Assembly (NCBI RefSeq): GCF_000716435.1
Contig: NZ_JNWO01000045.1
Location: 1 to 50,507 of the forward strand
Reading direction: 5' to 3'
DNA length: 50,507 nucleotides
From: Streptomyces xylophagus
Lineage (GTDB): Bacteria > Actinomycetota > Actinomycetes > Streptomycetales > Streptomycetaceae
Below, in pieces: positions 1 through 8,444 of the stretch. The stretch's first letter is position 1. The number at the start of each line of letters is the position of its first letter. The notes under the pieces are model-generated. The model was not told where the DNA came from. It was given only the letters and a program-made list of their open reading frames with translations, and searched no databases. Position numbers and translations under genes: made by a program.

Positions 1-582
1 GTCCGTGGGGGGTTCGGGGGTGTCCGGGGGGCGGGTCGGTGGGGCGGTCGGGGCGTTGTCCTTGCCGCCGTACAGCTCCGCTGCGGTGGCGAGGACGCGG
101 AGGCAGGCGGGGCCGTCCAGTGCGGTGTGGTTGACGGTGAGGATGAGGGCGGTGCGGGGTCCCGTGCCGGGGGCTGAGCCGGTGTTGTGGGCGAGGGTGA
201 TTGCTTCGAGGCGGATGGGTGGGGATGCGGTGAGGGGTGGGGCCTCGTCCAGGGCGCGGGTACGGGCCTTCTTGAGCGCGTCTCGGGTGGGGGGTGGGAA
301 GGCCACCACCTCTATGTCTGGGGATTCCGTCAACTCCCATTCGTAGCGGCGGCGGTACCAAGGGCCCGGGGCCTCGCGCATGAGGATGCGGGGGTGGCGG
401 TGCAGGGCTTCGGTGAATGCGGTGCGGAGCCGTTCCGGGTTTATGGGGCCTGGGAGGTGGACCTCGATGTGGACGGTTTCCGGTTCGATGGATTGGTGGC
501 AGTGGCGGGCGATTTCGTCGACTGTGGGGAAGGGGATGCGGGTGGGGTTGCTGGCTCGGGCGGGTTGGTCCAGTGCGGTCAT
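1..582 (-). CDS. Stand-alone condensation/acyltransferase-like protein (C-terminus outside window)
   Basis: The 194 visible codons begin MTALDQPARASNP and run off the left edge, so the C-terminal part is missing. The protein resembles the N-terminal half of the condensation / Pap-type acyltransferase superfamily (CoA- or carrier-dependent acyl transfer). The family active-site motif HHxxxDG appears as N151-H152-T-A-L-D156-G157: the second, catalytic His and the DG are kept, while the first His is Asn. Its ATG overlaps the stop of the AftD-like gene by 4 bases (ATGA, 579-582), so it is translationally coupled to it. That context suggests acyl decoration of a cell-surface glycan or glycolipid rather than peptide synthesis; this is inference. 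No adenylation or carrier domain is visible. Codons here are unusually rich in A-ending forms. Alternative: a regulatory condensation-like protein without activity. Confidence 0.7.
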   Translation of the reverse strand, partial: MTALDQPARASNPTRIPFPTVDEIARHCHQSIEPETVHIEVHLPGPINPERLRTAFTEALHRHPRILMREAPGPWYRRRYEWELTESPDIEVVAFPPPTRDALKKARTRALDEAPPLTASPPIRLEAITLAHNTGSAPGTGPRTALILTVNHTALDGPACLRVLATAAELYGGKDNAPTAPPTRPPDTPEPPTD

Positions 583-3500
583 TGGGGTGCGTCCTTTTGC
601 TGCGGGTCCGTGGGGGCTGGGCGCGCAGTTCCCCGCGCCCCTATCGGGGCGCCTTCGGGTGCCGTTGGTCGAGTGGCGGGGGCCTGGTGTCCCGGGCCCC
701 GTGCCGAGATCGTCGGGCTGGACTCCACCGGCCCCGGCCTCTCCCCGGAACTCGGTTCCTCGTAGCCCGTTTCCTCCTCGGTGTCCGGTCGCTCGCCCAG
801 CGCGCTCGTTCCCCGTTCCCTGTGTGGCAGGGGTGCCGGGGGCAGCGGCTGTGTTGAGTCGGGGATGCTCGGCTCTCTCCACTCCCTCACGCTCACCAGG
901 CCCGCGAACAACCCGATCAGTGCGAGGAGTTGGGCCGCGTGGCTGAACGCGCCCTCGCCTGCGCCCACCGGGTCACCCGCCCCCGTCGCCGCCACGATCC
1001 CCGATCCCGCCAGTGCCACGAAGGCGATCGGGACCAGCAACGCGTGTCGGCGGTATGCCAGTAGTGCCAGTGCCGGTACCAGTAGGGCGAACCAGCCCGC
1101 TATCGCCACTCCGACCAGCGTCAGTGCCACCGTGCCCAGCCACAGGCCGGGTAGGGGTGGGGGTGGTTGCATCTCGTCCGTGTTGGGTTCGTCGCGGCGC
1201 CAGATCACCAGGGCCAGGAGGATGACCAGTGCGGCTCCGCTGCCTATGAGGCCGGCCTCGTATGTTGTCGCCGGTTCGTAGGAGAGCTTGATCGTGCCGC
1301 CCGCGCCTGCGGGGACGCGCCAGCCCTGTTGCCAGCCGTCGAGGCGGACCGACGTCAACTCCTTGCCGTTCAGGGTGGCTTTCCAACCGTTGTTGTAGTT
1401 CTCGTAGGTCGTGAAGTAGGACGCGACGCCCGCGCCCACCGTCACCTCGCGGCGGTCGCCCAGCCAGTCCTGGATCGTCAACTTCCTTGTGTCAGGGGTG
1501 GGTTCGGTCACCGTTCCCCGGGTCAGGGTCACGTCCGTGAGTTCCAGGGGGCCGGCGTCTCCCGCCTCCACCCGGTGGGGGCCCGAGGTGAGCTCCAACT
1601 CGGCGTCGTTCCGACCCTCCTGACAGGGCGTCACATCGACCGATCGCCGCTGCGTGAGGTCTCCTACCGTTCCTGTCACGCTCGTCTGGTACAGCTCGCC
1701 GTCGACCGCCACCACGGGCCCTTTTCCGCAGGTCAGCGTGAAGGTGCGGGTGGGGTCGGGTTGGGGGGTGCGGTACTGGTCCAGGGCCGGGATGTAGGCC
1801 TCGGTCAGGCCCACGGGGAGTTGGAGGTTCTCGTCCGCTATGGGGTTGTGGAGAGTGAGCGGGGCCGTTTTCGTGATCGTGATGTCCAGGCGGTCCGTGG
1901 TGATCGGGTCGAAGCGGACCACGCCGTTCTCGTCCACGCCGGCGATCGTCGCGCCGTCGGGTGAGGTGATGTCCACCTCGGTGGCGCGGGTCGAGAGGCC
2001 GCCCGCCGGGGCCAACACCACTTCCCCTACCGCCTGTTTGCCGGTCCAGGAGAGGTGGATCGTGGGGCGGTCGCCCGCTATCCAGCCCGTCGTCAGGTCG
2101 CCGTCCGTCAGGTTGCGGGCCGAGAGGCCCGCCCCCAGCGCCGCCGTGGAGTCCGCCGTCGCCGTGATGCGGTCCTGCTGGGCGGGGGCCACCTCGTAGA
2201 GCAGCTTGTCCAACTCCTCGCCGGGGATCGCCACCGCGCTCGCCTTCATCTCGTACGTTCCCGCCGTCGGCGTCGAGAACGTGCGGTGCAGGCCCGCCTC
2301 CGTGCCCGTCGCGGAGAGGCCGGTCGGGTCGGCCGTGCGGTGCAGGGAGATGATCTCGGCGGACGCGTCGGAGGAGTTCGCGTCGGTGGGGAGCTTGAGG
2401 AGCCGGGTGACCTGGATGTGCGGCAGGGCGATCTCGGAGAAGCCCGCGCCGGTGAGACCGGTGCGTCGGGCCACCGAGTCGACGATCGTCAGCTTCATCC
2501 AACTCGTCGTGCCGGACGGGGCTTTGACGGTCTGCGTCATGCCGTTCGGCTGGAGGTAGCTGGTCACCGACCCCTTCGCCGTCTCGACCCGCACCTCCGT
2601 GGCCGCCGCTCGCACGCTCTCCTGGGGGAGAGGGGTGACCTTGAAGGACTTCGGCATGTCGTACGAGCCGCCCGTGAAGCCGATCCGCAGCCACTGCCCG
2701 TTCGGGGAGCCCGCCGCGCCTTCTGCCCACGCGGTGTCGGGGTTGCCGTCGAAGGCGTTCACCGGGTCGTACTGGGGCAGGTAGAACAGCCAGTTGCCGC
2801 TGGAGGACGCCGTCACCGAGCGGGCGCCGCGTACCTCCGCCACCGTCTGGTGGGCGATGCCCTTCGTAGGCAGGATCTGTTTCGGTTTCTTGCCCGCGTC
2901 CTGGACGGCGTCCGGCGCGTTGCGTTCGTCGGGGGTGTACGTGTACGACGTGTTGCCGTCGACGAGGCCGAACCGGGTGTCCGCCCGGCGCAGTCCGTCG
3001 CCGAGGATCTGGAGTGTGGGGGAGCCCAGCCCCGGGTGGTTGTCGCCCGTCAACACCGTTGCCCTGCCCCGGAGTTCGGTGGCCAGGGGCAGGATCGACT
3101 CCGGGCCGCCGGAGACCACCGCCGTGTCGGCCACCGGCGTCAGGCCCGCCTGGCCGGGGCGGCTCACGTCCTTGCTCGTCGGCTCGTAGATCTCCACCGC
3201 CCGTTGGCGCGGGTAGAGGCCCTCCACCTGGAGCGGGGTGTCGTTCGCGATCCGGCCGCCGGTCATGACCGGGCCGAGGCCGGTCACCCGCTGGTAGCCG
3301 GACTGTTCCAGGGTGCGTTTGACGGTGGTCGTCGGGACGTAGCCGATCTGGTCGGGGTCCAGGTCGTTGCGGACGACGACGTAATAGACGCCGGCCCGGC
3401 TCAAGTAGTCGGCCAGGCCCGGGACTTCGCTCCCGCTCGCCAGTGCCTGCTCGACCGCGTCCATCGCGCGCCGGTTGCCTGGGGTGCCCATCGGGACGTA

Positions 3501-4991
3501 ATCCCGTTCCGCCCAGCGGGAGTTGGCCAGGACGTCCAACGGCTCGTCGATGGGGGAGCCCCAGGTGTAGATGCCGTGCGCGGTCGCCGGAACGACCAGG
3601 GCCCGGGAGTCCGGGGAGTATTTGTGCAGCCAGTCGGCCGTGGCCTGCCAGTACTTGGGGAGCTGCTGGAACGAACCCGGGTTCAGGATCGACCCGTTGA
3701 GATACGGCCAGGCCAGACCGGGGAGCACGAGGATCAGCGCGATCAGCGGGACGAGTCGACGGCCCCGGACCGGGCGGGCTCCGCGGGTCTCGGCCGCCAC
3801 ACCCACCAGGTGGGCCAGGCCCAGGACGAGTGCGAGAGCGAGCCCCGCCTGGAACTTGTAGATGTTGCGGAAGGGGACGAGCGGGCCGTTCAGCCAGTCC
3901 TGCACCAGCCCGTGGAAGGGCGCCCCGAACGAGCCGCCGTACCCGGCGAACAGGATCAGCGCGACCGACACCCCGATCAGCACCAGCCAGCGCCGCTCCG
4001 GCATGTCCCGGCGCGCCAGTCCCGCGAGCCCGAGACCCGCCGCGAGCGCCGAGCAGACGATCACGATCACCGAGGAGGCGACCGTCCAGCCGGCCGGTAT
4101 CCACGCCTCGCCCAGGTGCAGATAGGCGACCCAGTCACCGGCTCCGCGCAGGCCCTCCGTAGCCGACATGGTCTCGGTCGTGGTCTGTGAAGTCTCCACG
4201 TAGGGAAGGAAGTTCTCGCCGTAGACGCCGAGCATGAGGAGCGGAATCCACCACCAAGCCGTCGCCAGAATCACCCCCGGCACCCACCAGGCGATCAGCT
4301 TGCGCTGCCGTGGACCGGCTGGACGGGAGAGGAGGTAGAGCCCTACCGGCAGCAGGGACGCAAGGGTCGCGGCCGCGTTGACCCCACCCATGAACGGGAC
4401 GATCAACGCCGAACGGAGGGCCGCGATGCGGGCCGTGTAACGCTCGTTGGTGAGTGGCAGCAGGACCCAGGGGAGGAAAGCTCCGGGGAGGGCGGCGGCC
4501 GAGGTCGAGCCGACGACGATCGTGAACACCGGCCACAGCGCGTAGGTCACGGCGGCGAGCAGCCGGGACGCGGGGCTCCCGACGCGCAGCCGTTCGGCGA
4601 GGCGCAGGGCTCCCCAGAAGGCGACCGACACGACGAGCGACAGCCACAGCCGTTCCGCGAGCCACACCGGGAGTTGCACTGCGTGGGCCAGCCAGTAGAA
4701 CGGCAGCATCGGCCAGAGGTAGCCGGCGTACTGGTCCTGGATACCGCCGAAGGAACCCCGGTCGTGCCACAACTGGCCCAGATCGGAAAGGAATTGGCCG
4801 GGGTCGACGGTGACGCCGAGCTTGGTGTCGAAGGTCTGGCGCCCCGGATGCACGGCGAGGAACAGCACGAACACCACGGCCCAGAACCCCAGCAGCCAGC
4901 TCCGCGACCTCGGGCCCTCCGGGGGGCCCGCCAGTGTCGTGGTGGTGGGGTCGGCCGCCGGGGGCGGTGCCTGGACCGTGGTCGCCGTCAT
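579..4991 (-). CDS. AftD-like alpha-(1->3)-arabinofuranosyltransferase family membrane protein
   Basis: 1470 residues, close to mycobacterial AftD in size. The family uses polyprenyl-phosphate arabinose to extend surface glycans at the membrane. A first membrane helix at about 32-48 is followed by an acidic loop (D54, D62) and a multi-helix GT-C region to about residue 450. A large extracytoplasmic part contains two F5/8 type C (discoidin-like) carbohydrate-binding regions at about 720-850 and 945-1045; C-terminal helices begin near 1244. The start MTATTVQAPPP was chosen because its ATG overlaps the methyltransferase stop by 4 bases (4988-4991); a longer upstream reading frame is a shadow. 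The last ~24 residues (GAPIGARGTARPAPTD region) are encoded by the dispersed 27-bp element, so the C-terminus was probably extended by it. The sugar donor and acceptor in Streptomyces are unknown; the arabinose label rests on family only. Confidence 0.85.
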   Translation of the reverse strand: MTATTVQAPPPAADPTTTTLAGPPEGPRSRSWLLGFWAVVFVLFLAVHPGRQTFDTKLGVTVDPGQFLSDLGQLWHDRGSFGGIQDQYAGYLWPMLPFYWLAHAVQLPVWLAERLWLSLVVSVAFWGALRLAERLRVGSPASRLLAAVTYALWPVFTIVVGSTSAAALPGAFLPWVLLPLTNERYTARIAALRSALIVPFMGGVNAAATLASLLPVGLYLLSRPAGPRQRKLIAWWVPGVILATAWWWIPLLMLGVYGENFLPYVETSQTTTETMSATEGLRGAGDWVAYLHLGEAWIPAGWTVASSVIVIVCSALAAGLGLAGLARRDMPERRWLVLIGVSVALILFAGYGGSFGAPFHGLVQDWLNGPLVPFRNIYKFQAGLALALVLGLAHLVGVAAETRGARPVRGRRLVPLIALILVLPGLAWPYLNGSILNPGSFQQLPKYWQATADWLHKYSPDSRALVVPATAHGIYTWGSPIDEPLDVLANSRWAERDYVPMGTPGNRRAMDAVEQALASGSEVPGLADYLSRAGVYYVVVRNDLDPDQIGYVPTTTVKRTLEQSGYQRVTGLGPVMTGGRIANDTPLQVEGLYPRQRAVEIYEPTSKDVSRPGQAGLTPVADTAVVSGGPESILPLATELRGRATVLTGDNHPGLGSPTLQILGDGLRRADTRFGLVDGNTSYTYTPDERNAPDAVQDAGKKPKQILPTKGIAHQTVAEVRGARSVTASSSGNWLFYLPQYDPVNAFDGNPDTAWAEGAAGSPNGQWLRIGFTGGSYDMPKSFKVTPLPQESVRAAATEVRVETAKGSVTSYLQPNGMTQTVKAPSGTTSWMKLTIVDSVARRTGLTGAGFSEIALPHIQVTRLLKLPTDANSSDASAEIISLHRTADPTGLSATGTEAGLHRTFSTPTAGTYEMKASAVAIPGEELDKLLYEVAPAQQDRITATADSTAALGAGLSARNLTDGDLTTGWIAGDRPTIHLSWTGKQAVGEVVLAPAGGLSTRATEVDITSPDGATIAGVDENGVVRFDPITTDRLDITITKTAPLTLHNPIADENLQLPVGLTEAYIPALDQYRTPQPDPTRTFTLTCGKGPVVAVDGELYQTSVTGTVGDLTQRRSVDVTPCQEGRNDAELELTSGPHRVEAGDAGPLELTDVTLTRGTVTEPTPDTRKLTIQDWLGDRREVTVGAGVASYFTTYENYNNGWKATLNGKELTSVRLDGWQQGWRVPAGAGGTIKLSYEPATTYEAGLIGSGAALVILLALVIWRRDEPNTDEMQPPPPLPGLWLGTVALTLVGVAIAGWFALLVPALALLAYRRHALLVPIAFVALAGSGIVAATGAGDPVGAGEGAFSHAAQLLALIGLFAGLVSVREWREPSIPDSTQPLPPAPLPHRERGTSALGERPDTEEETGYEEPSSGERPGPVESSPTISARGPGHQAPATRPTAPEGAPIGARGTARPAPTDPQQKDAPQ
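615..641 (-). repeat. Dispersed 27-bp element, copy 1 (inside the AftD-like gene)
   Basis: On the minus strand it reads GGGGCGCGGGGAACTGCGCG then CCCAGCC. It is preceded there by GCGCCCC-GATA, giving a short perfect hairpin with the following GGGGCGC. It lies in frame inside the 3' end of the AftD-like gene, and similarity to copy 2 extends over about 55 bp (598-653). Confidence 0.9.
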
Positions 4992-5713
4992 CGTGGACAC
5001 CGCCGGAGAATGAGGAGGAGGTTCCAGGTGGCCAACTCCCTTATCCCGGGCGCCTTGACGACGGCTCGGTCGAGGAAGGGCCAGTAGCGGGAGCGCGCCG
5101 CGACGACCATGACGTCGTCGCGGGCACGGACCTGCCGCAGGGTGGCGCCGATGTGCACGGCGAACAGGTTCTCGCCGAGGGTGTGCTTGGCGTCCTTGCC
5201 GGTACGGCGCCGATAGCGGGCACGGGCCCGTTCCGCACCGAGATAGTGCCAGGGCGCCCACTCGTGACCACCCCACGGAGACAGCCAGTTCGTGAACGAC
5301 ACATAGATCAGCCCACCGGGCCGCGTCACCCGCGTCAGCTCACTGAGAAACGTCTGCGGATCGGCCACATGCTCAAGGACGTTGGACGAGAAGGTGACGT
5401 CCGCGATCCCGTCGGACAGGGGCAGCAGATACCCGTCGGCGATCACGGTCCCGTCGGGCGGCTTCTCCCCCAACTCCCGTACGTCAGGCTCGAAGAGGTA
5501 GGCGTGGGCGCCACGCCGCCGAAACTCCTCGGTGAAGTACCCACTCCCGCCACCGACATCGACAACGGTCCGTCCGGCGAGGGGCCCGTAGTAGCCCTCG
5601 ACCTGGTCGGCGGCATCACGGGCGAGCAGCGAATAGCAGGCTTCCGGGTCATCCTGTTCATGCAGGAAGGCACGAAAGAGGGCGAGGGACCGACGAAAAG
5701 AGGGATCTTTCAT
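4988..5713 (-). CDS. Class I SAM-dependent methyltransferase
   Basis: 241 residues from MKDPSFRRSL. SAM-binding motif I is clear at about 50-58 (VVDVGGGSG), followed by an acidic loop (VIADGYLLPLSDGIADV) and a motif-IV-like NVLEHV, as in the Methyltransf_11 class that methylates small molecules and glycans. It sits between a GT4 glycosyltransferase and the AftD-like gene, so methylation of the same surface glycan is the simplest role (inference). Its stop overlaps the AftD-like start by 4 bases. The start is uncertain: the ATG at 5713 has no good ribosome site, whereas a GTG at 5791 overlaps the upstream stop by 4 bases (GTGA) and would add 26 residues, much of it encoded by the inverted 27-bp element. 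Either the element separated the gene from its coupling point or it became an N-terminal extension. Confidence 0.85.
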   Translation of the reverse strand: MKDPSFRRSLALFRAFLHEQDDPEACYSLLARDAADQVEGYYGPLAGRTVVDVGGGSGYFTEEFRRRGAHAYLFEPDVRELGEKPPDGTVIADGYLLPLSDGIADVTFSSNVLEHVADPQTFLSELTRVTRPGGLIYVSFTNWLSPWGGHEWAPWHYLGAERARARYRRRTGKDAKHTLGENLFAVHIGATLRQVRARDDVMVVAARSRYWPFLDRAVVKAPGIRELATWNLLLILRRCPR

Positions 5714-5740
5714 ACGCCGGAGGACTGGGGCGCCCCGATA

Positions 5741-5767
5741 GGGGCGCGGGGAACTGCGCGCCCAGCC
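5741..5767 (+). repeat. Dispersed 27-bp element, copy 2
   Basis: Plus-strand GGGGCGCGGGGAACTGCGCG then CCCAGCC. About 55 bp (5729-5784) nearly match copy 1, including the GCGCCCC-GATA-GGGGCGC hairpin. It sits between the GT4 stop and the methyltransferase ATG, and is inverted relative to copy 1 about 5.1 kb away. Confidence 0.9.
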
Positions 5768-5787
5768 CCCACGCACCCGCAGCCAAC

Positions 5788-6942
5788 TCACGACCCCCAG
5801 CCCTTCACCGCCTCGCCGGCCACCACACGAAACTGTCTAACTGTCCGATCCCACCGATAACGCGCCGCACGATCCCGCGCAGCCTTGCCCATCACCTCAC
5901 GGCGATGTCCAGACAGAGCCAACGTGCACCAGGCCGCCGCGAATGAAGACTCCCCACGCGCCAGTACACCGGTCTCGCCGTCGACCACGGAGTCACGCAG
6001 ACCAGGTACGTCAAACGCGATCGCCGGAGTCTCCCGAGCCGCAGCCTCCGTCACGACCAACCCCCACCCCTCCAACGCAGAGGGATGCAGCAACAGCCAG
6101 GCAGCACAGAGCAGTTCATGTTTCCGAGACTCCGAGACATGCCCCGTGAACTCCACCCCGGGCCCCGCAAGCCGCTCCAAAGACTCCCGCTCAGGACCAT
6201 CCCCCACGATCACAAGACGCCCCCCAACCACGGGACGTACCCGCTCCCACAACCGCAGCAGCAGATCGACCCGCTTGTACTCGACCAGCCGCCCCACCGC
6301 CACGAACAACGGCTCCGGCGACCGGTCGGCACGAGGCCCCGGCTCCTCAACTCCGTTGTGGACCACCCGGATCCGGTCCCGCTCGACCCCGATCCCGCGC
6401 AGCGCGTGCGCGGTCGAGGGAGAGACCGCGACCAGCAGGCCGCGATGCTGCGCCCCGGTCAGCGCCCAGTGTTCGAGTCTTCGGCCGATCCTCGCCGCCG
6501 GTGCCATCGGCCCGCCGAACCGCATCTTCCACAGGTCCGTGTGGACGTGGTTGACCAGGCACAGGGTCGGGCCGTGGTGCCACACGGGGGCGAAGTAGGG
6601 CATGCCGTTGCACACCTCGACCAGCAGATCGCAGTCGCCGATGCGCCGGGTGAAGGCGGTACGGGCGCGCAGGAACTGGCCGTAGGTGCCGCCCGCCGAC
6701 ACGACGTGGTAGTCGCGGACGGGGGACGCGGGGCCGCCGCACAACAGGGTGACCTGGTGGCCGAGTCGGGTCAGGCCGTCGGCCAGTCGGTCGACGAGGA
6801 GTTCGGAGCCGCCGGCCGAGGGGTTGTCGAGATCGCGGTGCGCGAGGAAAACGATTCGGCGCGGTTGCGGCACAGGCGCCGGGGGGTGCTGCGCGATCTG
6901 AGGGAACGGGGCGCGCAGCGAATAGGGCACGTGCTGGGGCAT
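5788..6942 (-). CDS. GT4-family glycosyltransferase
   Basis: 384 residues, a normal size for a GT-B fold enzyme. The N-terminal half has the family-4 donor/acceptor loop (LAHRDLDNPSAGGSELLVDRLADGL) and the C-terminal half has VAVGRLVEYKRVDLLLR, the nucleotide-sugar region VIVGDGPERESLE and the EGWGLVVTEAAARETP motif carrying the two conserved glutamates. It has no signal peptide, so it acts on the inner face of the membrane, using a nucleotide sugar. It is the first gene of the run that continues with the methyltransferase, the AftD-like enzyme and the condensation-like protein, so it may prime or extend the same glycan. ATG at 6942 follows a weak ribosome site. The 205 bp upstream, to the DUF3068 stop, hold no gene I can support. 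Confidence 0.88.
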   Translation of the reverse strand: MPQHVPYSLRAPFPQIAQHPPAPVPQPRRIVFLAHRDLDNPSAGGSELLVDRLADGLTRLGHQVTLLCGGPASPVRDYHVVSAGGTYGQFLRARTAFTRRIGDCDLLVEVCNGMPYFAPVWHHGPTLCLVNHVHTDLWKMRFGGPMAPAARIGRRLEHWALTGAQHRGLLVAVSPSTAHALRGIGVERDRIRVVHNGVEEPGPRADRSPEPLFVAVGRLVEYKRVDLLLRLWERVRPVVGGRLVIVGDGPERESLERLAGPGVEFTGHVSESRKHELLCAAWLLLHPSALEGWGLVVTEAAARETPAIAFDVPGLRDSVVDGETGVLARGESSFAAAWCTLALSGHRREVMGKAARDRAARYRWDRTVRQFRVVAGEAVKGWGS

Positions 6943-7147
6943 GGGTGCTCCAACTCGTCTCAGGGTGCGGAACTCTGCAGGGTGAGGGCGGGACGCGGTG
7001 CGGAGTTCTGTGGGGGGTCTGAGCTGTGGTTAAGGACAGGTTGTGGATGGGCTGTGCTCGGGTGGGGTTGGACAGTTTTCGCCCCGCCGTCCGACTCTGC
7101 TACTCACCGAGGTGACAATTTCCGGGGTTATTAGAACTGACGTCACG

Positions 7148-8125
7148 TCACATCGTGGGCTCAGAAGGGTCCGAGTCGGGGTATTCCGGGCGCCGACGCC
7201 CTCGTAGCACCAAAACGCCACCGATCACGGCGAGGACGAATCCGGCCACAGCGGTACCGATCGGCAACGACTGGCCCACCAGGCGCAGTTGGCCGCTCTC
7301 CTTCTTCGCCAGTTTCACCTGTGCCTTCTGGGTGGCGGTGGTGAAGGAGAGCTTGTCGGCGTCCAGGAGCAGCACCGCGTCGTAGGCGTGGCCGGGGGCG
7401 CGGAGGGTGCGGCGGGGGCCGACCTGGGCGTAGATCACGCGGCCGGTGCGCTGGTCGACGATCAGCTCGATGCCGTGGTTGGAGTACCACTCCTCGGCCA
7501 GCACCTGGGGGGAGTCGGGCTGGTCGACGAGGCTGCCGGGCACCAGCCGGGTGCCGATCTTCGTGGGCGGGACCGTGCCCTTGAAGACGTAACCCGAGTA
7601 GCCCTGCACCTTCTTGGTGCCGGAGTAACGCAAAGTCACCGTGGAATTGAGGGAGTTGTCCCACCACTGGTAGGCGTGTTTCTGCACGTCGAAGGGGAAC
7701 TTCAGGAAGGCGTCGCCCTCGAAGTAGGGGTTCTCGTGACAGCAGTGCACGGGCTTGTTGGTCTTACGGTCCGTGACCCAGCGGCTGGGGAAGAACTCCA
7801 GCGCGTCGTGCGGATCGGCGGCCGGCAGCGACTTGTCGGTGTCGACGGTCGTGGTGACGTCCCACACCGCGTCGCCGCTCTTCTCGCTGTCCGCGACATC
7901 GCCGCGGACCTGCTGGGTCACGGTGATCCGCTTGTCGTCCACGGTCTTCAGCTCGCCGGTGTCGAAGTAGCTGCCGGTGCCCTGGTAGACGGCGGTGGTG
8001 TCGATGTTGATCGGGGTCACGGCGGCCCGCGGCTCGACGTACCACGCCAGCATCGGCGCCAGGACCAGCAGAAACGTGCCAAGTCCCAGCAGGATCAAGG
8101 AAAGTGGAGAGGCTGTACGGCGCAT
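7148..8125 (-). CDS. DUF3068 (PorA-like) membrane-anchored protein
   Basis: 325 residues from MRRTASPLSL. A single N-terminal hydrophobic segment (about 8-30, ending APMLAWYV) and a C-terminal helix (about 290-312, GTAVAGFVLAVIGGVLVL) followed by RGRRR anchor a large external domain with many short beta-like stretches. This architecture matches the DUF3068 family of actinobacteria, which has no established biochemical role. The protein lies just upstream of, and in the same direction as, the glycosyltransferase/AftD-like genes, with a 205-bp gap, so it may be co-expressed and work at the envelope. A much longer reading frame upstream is rejected because the ATG here starts the hydrophobic signal-anchor directly. 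Confidence 0.82.
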   Translation of the reverse strand: MRRTASPLSLILLGLGTFLLVLAPMLAWYVEPRAAVTPINIDTTAVYQGTGSYFDTGELKTVDDKRITVTQQVRGDVADSEKSGDAVWDVTTTVDTDKSLPAADPHDALEFFPSRWVTDRKTNKPVHCCHENPYFEGDAFLKFPFDVQKHAYQWWDNSLNSTVTLRYSGTKKVQGYSGYVFKGTVPPTKIGTRLVPGSLVDQPDSPQVLAEEWYSNHGIELIVDQRTGRVIYAQVGPRRTLRAPGHAYDAVLLLDADKLSFTTATQKAQVKLAKKESGQLRLVGQSLPIGTAVAGFVLAVIGGVLVLRGRRRPEYPDSDPSEPTM

Positions 8126-8200
8126 CCGGGCACTCCAGAGGAATGTGGTTACGGAGTTCGGTAGGCCCTCGGGCCGGGAACCGTAGGCGCCCCTTGACGG

Positions 8201-8222
8201 AGTGTCAATGTCTGCCGACACT
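8201..8222. promoter_or_regulatory. Inverted repeat AGTGTC-N10-GACACT with a TTGACG box
   Basis: The 162-bp gap between divergent genes contains TTGACG at 8194-8199 followed by AGTGTC and GACACT arms, perfect over 6 bp with a 10-base spacer. The position suits an operator over the promoter of the small membrane protein/PucR pair, possibly autoregulated by PucR. This is inferred from layout only. Confidence 0.4.
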
Positions 8223-8287
8223 GGGGCCGACGGGCAGGGGCGGGACGACCCAGGACAGAACCTCGCAACAGAGAGGCCGACCCTGCG

Positions 8288-8440
8288 ATGTCCAGACTGC
8301 TCGCCGCCGCGCTCACCATGGCCCTGGCCGCCGCCCTCGCCGTGGGTGCCGCGTTCGGCATCGTCGCACTGCTCGACGCCAGGCCCGACCAGCCGAACAC
8401 ACCACTGATCACGTACGAGCAAGCGGGCCAGGGGAGTTGA
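8288..8440 (+). CDS. 50-residue single-span membrane protein (DUF2613-like)
   Basis: ATG at 8288 gives MSRLLAAALTMALAAALAVG followed by AAFGIVALLDARPDQPNTPLITYEQAGQGS. One hydrophobic helix spans about residues 3-29, with a short polar tail that should face outward. The stop lies only 4 bases before the PucR start, and the GGGGAG ribosome site for PucR falls inside its last codons, so the two are co-transcribed and probably coupled. Size and layout are reminiscent of the short DUF2613 membrane proteins of actinobacteria, but I cannot confirm membership. Function unknown; a sensor or partner of the regulator is possible. Confidence 0.7.
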   Translation: MSRLLAAALTMALAAALAVGAAFGIVALLDARPDQPNTPLITYEQAGQGS

Positions 8441-8444
8441 CCCC

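Noticed and set aside
1..582. Condensation-like protein as part of a peptide synthetase cluster
   Set aside because: No adenylation, carrier or thioesterase domain is visible; neighbours are glycan genes.
187..4190. Several long plus-strand and alternative-frame open frames across the AftD-like gene
   Set aside because: They are antisense or out-of-frame shadows of a high-GC gene; they lack family motifs, and the minus-strand frame has clear domains and overlaps at both ends.
7134..7147. TGACGTCACGTCA at the DUF3068 stop as an operator
   Set aside because: It lies at the 3' end of a gene, is short, and has no partner copy elsewhere in the window.
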